64,000 bases of DNA, taken from assembly GCA_963978905.1 (NCBI GenBank), contig OZ022261.1, positions 34,332,102-34,396,101 on the forward strand, given 5' to 3'. This stretch comes from Trichostrongylus colubriformis. Its lineage: Eukaryota; Nematoda; Chromadorea; Rhabditida; Trichostrongylidae. Below are positions 58,714 to 64,000 of the stretch, piece after piece. Positions within the stretch are counted from its first letter, which is position 1; every line of letters starts with the position of its first letter. A model generated the notes under the pieces. That model ran no database searches. It had not been told where the DNA came from and worked only from the letters and a program-made list of their open reading frames with translations. The position numbers and the translations under genes are program-made.

Positions 58714-61700
58714 ATGGAGATCGCTTCAACGTCCACAAACGATGCCGTGGATGTGCTAAAAAAGTGCCTAGCTGGCGGAACTGCCGCTGCGTTCAGTAAA
58801 ACCACTACGGCACCGATCGACCGCGTGAAGCTTCTTCTGCAGGTATGGCAATCAAATGTTCACTTATTCCTCAGATATTTTTTTTAAATTTTCAACCTTG
58901 TTGAAAAAAAAGAAGTGAATTGGAGTTATAAAATGTAAAGCGGCGTAGGGTGGTGCAGGAAAAGCCATCGCTGCGAACTAGGTCGATGACGCCGCATGAT
59001 TCTGGGCCCCTGAGATCACTAGCAAGTAATTTGAGAAAGACTTTCATATTTTCGGTGCCGGAGGCAGGGCGTGGCTGCGTGTCTCTGCATCTCCACCTGT
59101 GCCATCCTGTCTCGTTGCCTGCGTCGTCTATGCACCTCCCCATGCCATTCTGCCTCGCTGCCTGCGAACGCAGCCACACCGTGCCGACGCTAAGTATGAA
59201 CGCGGCCAAACGGCAATCTGCAATCGATGGGGCGTCCGCTGCGGCTTCTTCTTTTTTTGTCTTTTTTTTTGATTTTGCGGATCAGGATAGCACGGTATTT
59301 TCCTTGTGATATGGTATTTCTGCAGAGATTCCACTGAAGTACCTCACGAGGATTGCCATTACAACTGATTTTTGCACGGCTCTGCACGTTTGTCCAGCTG
59401 CCTTCTGTTCAAAAAAAAGACGAATGTTAATTCTATCCCATTGCGAACATCGCTTGGGCGCCTTGTGACTTGTTCGATGTTGCACTGGCTACTCCTGCAC
59501 CACGCACTGCAACAAATCGTGAGCTGGCGAACGCAAAATGGAATGATTTACAAAATTTGGGGTGGTGGTTTCGCTTGGAGAATGGAAAGGTGCTAAGGGA
59601 AGGTTGTGGTCATGCGATAATTTTTGTATCGTGCCCTAACTTACGGAAGCGCAGATTAAAGGCACCGGGATGGGTCAAGAAAAATTAAGTACTGGGAATA
59701 CATATTCTCTGAAAACAAAGCTTCCACTTCAGAGGAGGTGATGTGTAGCGGAACTTGCATTGAAAAAGCGCGGTTCGGGGTCTTGTCACGATTCCGCAGC
59801 ACGATTCAGCTGTTTATCAGCCGGGCGGGTTGCCGGCGAGGGCGGGACAACGTTCGCGGCTGGCTAATATAGCCTCTACAATCGTCTGCAGTCTAACCCT
59901 GGCTTGTGACACAGAGGGGTGCGAGAGAGAGAAGTAGGGTCTCCGGGTTCCTTTTTCTCGCTTTTTTTGCTATTTTATTTCGTGCTTTCTCTACTCTTAC
60001 GCTGCTGAATCCGTTTTTTCACAGTCCGCGCCTGCCAGACTTGCACTATGCTCAGACCATCGGATGACATTTCGTGGCTATACCATCCTCTGATCAGCTG
60101 TTCAGGGTGTGCGCCAGGACTGTCCAATCACGTCACTTGGCCGCGCAACGTGTTCTTTTTTCGTTCCGCTACGATCTGCCTCCAATCACATCACTTGACC
60201 GCGCGACGTGCTCTTTGTTCGTTCCGCTATGATCTGCCTCAACTCGCAGCTTGACAGTCCTTTTCAACGGGACTAGCAAGGAACTTGTCGAGCGTTGTGA
60301 CCTATGTCGCGTGGCCCAGTGACGTAGTTGGACACTACAGGCGCAGACCTGTTCTGGTACAAAGTACCACTATGTCACATTGTCAACTGTTTACAACTTT
60401 CTAGTGATTCGAGTTTTCAATGAGGCAACCAGAAGGGCCACAGCAAATCAACGGAGAAACGTGCCACGCACGTGATAATCACGTTTCCCTTCAATGATTG
60501 ATATTACCGTACCTGCATATTGACATACCATCGCTGTTTCTTTTGTTGTCTACTAATGGGACTGGCCGGATACGCCGACCTTGTGAGGGGGGGGGAGCAA
60601 CTGCACGCAGCTTACACGACGAGCTAATTCTCGCCCACGCTTGGCGTGCACGCTCGGGGGAAGGGAAAGTGGGAAGGGAAGCCCTGGTGTGTGGGTAGTG
60701 TGCGGTGAAATACCCGACTATCACTACTGGAGACCGGTACTCCTCAAACGCAGTAGTGAGGATTGTAGGGGCCGAACAAGAAAAGAAAGTCGAGGGGCTC
60801 AGTAGTGCTAAAGTGAAGAAAAACGGAGGAAAAGGTTAAAAACTCGAGTAATGATACCTCCTTCCCATCGTTTATCTTGTTTGCGGGTCACGATGAAAAA
60901 AGGGTGAGCCACTTTAATTTCGAATTTCGTGAAAGGTTTTTGTTGTAAACTTCGCCGGCTCCAAGTACGCTGAGTACGCTCCTCCCGCTGTGTATGGGTC
61001 ATTTTTCGCTGTCCCAACGTCTTGCCGCGCCGCGTCTGAGCTCACTCAAAAATCTTGGCCTGTGCATACAACACTTACCGCACACCCCACCCGTGGTGGG
61101 CGGAGTACGCATGGTCCATATACAGTGTATGCGCCCTCATGTCCCACCCATTTCAGCTGCACGGAGCTTTTAGGTTGGCTAGATCCGATTTATGAGTTCT
61201 TGCTGTAAGCTCCCCTATGCTCTTCCCAATGCGGACGGGTCATTTCATCATTTCCAGCCATCCATTAACCTTCCTTACGTTCGAGTCATTTGGGAACTGA
61301 AATATAAATTTTTCACCTGAGCAACGTATGTCCGCACGCCCCGCCCATTGGGAGGCGCGAGCTGAAACGTTCGAAGGGGAGGGGGGAGGAGCGTAGCATT
61401 GTACAAGTGCGCTCTTTACTCCTTCACCCGTGCACTGTCTTTCCCACATTTGACCCAACCTTTACAGTCAGCTAGTTCCGAATTTCTTGACGAACAGACA
61501 GACAAACGAAGCCGATTATTATAGTAACCAGTTGGCTTGCGCACATTACTGTGCGCGTAACATCATGGGCATCAGTGGTTCGATCGGAACTGATTTTTTT
61601 CTATGGACTTTACTTACAGATTGTTACACGATCCGTCCATTGCGCGCGGCGCTCCGCTCATTTTGAGTGTGCTCAAGGGAGCCTGGACAATGGTTATTTT

Positions 61701-62781
61701 CACGATTTTTTTTCCTGGTCAGAAATGCTTCGCCCACCGTTGAAATTTCTTTTTCTTCCATAGCACGACCTACTATCAATCCTCCGTTTTCTCCCTGTCC
61801 CTGAACCGCACCTGTCCTTGAACCGCACTCAAAACTGATTGCAATTTTACGGTGCGCCCCACACGATCTATTACATGCTCCGCCCACCGTGGGCGGGCTT
61901 CCACTCAACCGATTTTTTCCTCTTAAGGCTGTGTTGGTGTTAGAACCAAGTTATCAATTTTTGTTGCACGGACCGCCCATTCCGGGTACGCTCTGCTGAC
62001 TCTGCCTAGAATTCTTTCGTGACCTCCGGAAACTCATCGCTGATCTGAATCCATCTTCTCCCCACGTTTGAGGCACTTTCAAACCCAATTAACAGTTTTC
62101 GCTCTGAAAATTGAACATTCCAGTGCACGCTCCACCCACGATGGGCGGAGCTTAACTTGGTCCATATGTGTTCTTTACTTCTTGTCCCATACTCTTCCCA
62201 TACCACACTTGTTCCCATCTCCCGCAGGTCTTTTTTCGTATAATACCTAATTTCGCGACAGACGGAGGTTCGGACGGACAGATAAACGAAGCGCTTCACA
62301 GGTAGTGGGGAGAATGATAGTGATAGAGATTTCTTATATATTCTCGCATGCGAGGAACTCTCTGTACAAGTGCTACTCTGTGTAGGGAACACTTGGCACT
62401 AGTTCTGTTTCTCGCTCTCTGCGCTGGCTAGGCCAGTAACTTTCAAATCAAAAACATAACATGTGTACCTTCTGTAAAATTTCCAATTAGTCATACTTAC
62501 AGCTCGAAAACCATGGAAGAGCGATGGCACGCCCTTACAATGGTATGCGAGATTGCCTTCAACGGGTATCTATGGAGCAGGTATGGCAGTCCAATCGATA
62601 TCGATCCACCGAATAAAGCTCTGATGTTCTTAGGGACTTTTATCGTTATGGCGAGGAAATTGCGCGGGTGTGATGAGATGCTTTCCGAATCATGCATTGA
62701 ACTTCGCTCTGAGGGACTTCTATAGGAATTTACTATTACAAGGTGTCGATCGCAAACGACAATTTCATCGGTTTGTTGCAG
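58714..62781 (+). CDS. Divergent mitochondrial ADP/ATP carrier, first three exons (partial)
   Basis: ADP/ATP carriers exchange nucleotides across the mitochondrial inner membrane. Exons: 58714-58842 (phase 0), 62503-62580 (phase 0), 62634-62781 (phase 1, donor GTCAGG). Exon 1 reads [20 protein letters not shown] then VKLLLQ, the first carrier repeat with its P.[DE]..[KR] signature (PIDRVK). Exon 2, ending CLQRVSMEQ, fits the matrix loop. Exon 3 has [20 protein letters not shown] then [20 protein letters not shown], and ends in the start of repeat 2. Usual family members have [20 protein letters not shown]; the substitutions ([12 protein letters not shown]) and the unusual loop [14 protein letters not shown] mark a divergent paralogue. 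Repeats 2 and 3, with the RRRMMM region, lie past the right edge, so function cannot be judged. Intron 1 (3.66 kb) is full of repeats; intron 2 is 53 bp. Confidence 0.88.
59039..59207. repeat. CATACTT-type MITE, copy C
   Basis: Right end complement GGCCGCGTTCATACTTAGCG; left end CTTTCATATTTTCGGTGCCG. The interior matches copy B, including TGCACCTCCCC.TGCCA.TCTG. Lies in intron 1 of the carrier gene. Confidence 0.75.
60123..60238. repeat. 58-bp tandem duplication
   Basis: TCCAATCACGTCACTTGGCC (60123) and TCCAATCACATCACTTGACC (60181) start two 58-bp units that differ at a few positions. They lie about 20 bp inside a CAGGGTGTGCGCCAGGACTG end of the MITE family at 49803. Confidence 0.85.
61080..62290. 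repeat. Cluster of GTGGGCGG-type repeats in carrier intron 1
   Basis: Short inverted pairs such as CACCCGTGGTGGGCGGAG (about 61085), GCCCACCGTGGGCGGGC (61864) and CCACCCACGATGGGCGGAGC (62131) recur every few hundred bases. Two are followed by ACAGACAGACAAACGAAG-like text (61497 and 62262). Same family as 22975-23400. Confidence 0.65.
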
Positions 62782-63189
62782 GTCAGGCTTCGTTTATTCA
62801 TTTATTAACTGAATTGATTTTTGCATTTTCTTTCACTTACACAATGCAACGCTCGAAAATATAAGTGTTCAATGCCAACTTCCGATGAAGAAAATTGTGG
62901 TAGAAAAAAATTGTACTTTTCTTGAGAAAGGCCATGCAACCGAATCTTTCTCAGAATTTCGGAAATTTCTTATGCGCGTATGGCTATGATCCCCTTAGCT
63001 AGAATCCTTAGTACCTAATGTCTCTTATCTTCTCGAAGCAGTATGTATTTTGCATAGTTCTTTCGTCATTGATACAAGATTACACGTTTAGAAAATGTCA
63101 GAAGGGTATACCATAATCAGTGATTACCAGTGCGTTCCTTTAGCCAGCCGGGTGCTCATGTACATTTTATGGGGGTGGCCATAAAAGTT

Positions 63190-63275
63190 ACTATAGGGAA
63201 TTAATTCCATTTTGATGGAATTAATTTTGATGGAATTAATTCCATCAAAATTACTATAGGGAATTAATTCCACTA
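63190..63275. repeat. Simple palindromic repeat GGAATTAATTCCAT
   Basis: TACTATAGGGAATTAATTCC occurs twice around repeated TTTTGATGGAATTAATT units, making several overlapping palindromes. Confidence 0.8.
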
Positions 63276-63531
63276 CCAATTTTCAAAAAATATGTTCCGG
63301 TTGCCATGAGGATGTTTTTATTTTGAAATGTCGAAAGTAAATAAAGAAACCTGCATGCAGTTGATGATCGCCCGTCTGTGAATCGGTTCCCCCCAGGGCT
63401 TAGGCTAATCGCGTTCTAGTTCGCACGTATTTCTTCGTACCGCCAAGGATAAACATGCAACATTATAAAAGGAAATGGAGGTGTGTGTGGGTATAAAAAA
63501 TGTTCTAGCAGGACCTGTTAATAAGCGTTAC

Positions 63532-63668
63532 TACATGGTCCATTTCGCACCGCTTGATTGGGCGTGGCCTACTTACTTGGGTGTATAAACTCTCTCACCC
63601 CGCCACACACTCTCACTCTCGCCACTCAGGCCACGCCCAATCAAGCGCTGCGAAATGGACTGTATGTA
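63532..63668. repeat. ACAGTCCATTTC MITE, copy 3
   Basis: Ends TACATGGTCCATTTCGC and GCGAAATGGACTGTA; stem TTGGGCGTGGCCTACTTACT; loop CACACTCTCACTCTCGCCAC. It is the shortest and best-paired of the three copies. Confidence 0.88.
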
Positions 63669-64000
63669 ATAGATCGCCCCGCGGCGCGAATCGAGCTTGC
63701 ACCTTCTATTAACACGGCATCACCTGGAGCTGTACCACGCTTAATTCTTTGACTCTTTTTTTGCCCTGCATGTCTGTTCTAGTATAATTTTTCAATTTTT
63801 TTGAAGTGTTGGAAAATACTAAAATATTTAGCAAATCGGTGAATGTGATTTTTGCCAAAGCCTAGAGGGGGAAGGAGCTCCGTAATGGGTGAATATTTTT
63901 AGTGTAGAGAATATTTTGTCATCCTTCTTATGGAGGAGGACACTCCTTGTAGCACCTTTTTATCCTCTCAGGGTGAGCAGATTTTTCACTCTTTGAATAC

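Noticed and set aside
59470..59688. 72-codon frame ending APGWVKKN
   Set aside because: Lies in carrier intron 1 with no splice or family support.

Overview
The window is eukaryotic and looks like a nematode, probably a clade V (strongylid, hookworm-like) parasite; the clade is inference. Support: GT-AG introns with TTTCAG-type 3' sites, acceptor sites a few bases upstream of start codons (as expected for spliced-leader trans-splicing), a cuticlin-like zona-pellucida (ZP) gene, a secreted Gly/Tyr-rich gene, and a very high load of foldback/MITE elements. No bacterial operon, CRISPR array, rRNA or confident tRNA was seen. Most ORFs longer than 60 codons lie in repeats and are not genes.

Layout. 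(1) 1-15.4 kb is one nested palindromic array: two segment types, A (~1.4-1.5 kb) and B (~2.2-3.6 kb), alternate and are separated at every junction by a long hairpin (seven hairpins). Each segment has inverted ends. The outer ~4.7 kb on each side form a near-identical giant inverted repeat (1-4738 against 8707-13400). (2) 15.9-16.8 kb holds the last three exons of a SUN-domain protein gene; its upstream exons are not in the window, so the array lies inside or has displaced the gene. (3) 17-26.5 kb is a transposon graveyard: foldbacks, an RT-less Penelope-like remnant with a GIY-YIG domain, a piggyBac deletion derivative in TTAA sites, a mariner-derived foldback and several MITEs. (4) 27.07-32.33 kb is a six-exon gene for a 211-residue protein of unknown function. 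(5) 32.3-39.7 kb is gene-poor and repeat-rich. (6) 39.77-49.73 kb is a complete ten-exon cuticlin-like ZP gene (362 aa). A five-exon gene for a secreted Gly-rich protein (164 aa) sits on the opposite strand wholly inside its third intron. (7) 50-58.6 kb holds a decayed RTE-type non-LTR retrotransposon split by a hAT-like MITE with 8-bp target duplication, further foldbacks and a ~380-bp tandem duplication. (8) From 58.71 kb to the right edge are the first three exons of a divergent mitochondrial ADP/ATP carrier that runs out of the window.

The cuticlin-like and Gly-rich genes are both plausible cuticle/epidermis products; sharing one locus on opposite strands suggests possible co-regulation or transcriptional interference, which is inference. 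All exon models were built by hand from reading-frame and splice-phase continuity; every exon join given is phase-consistent.
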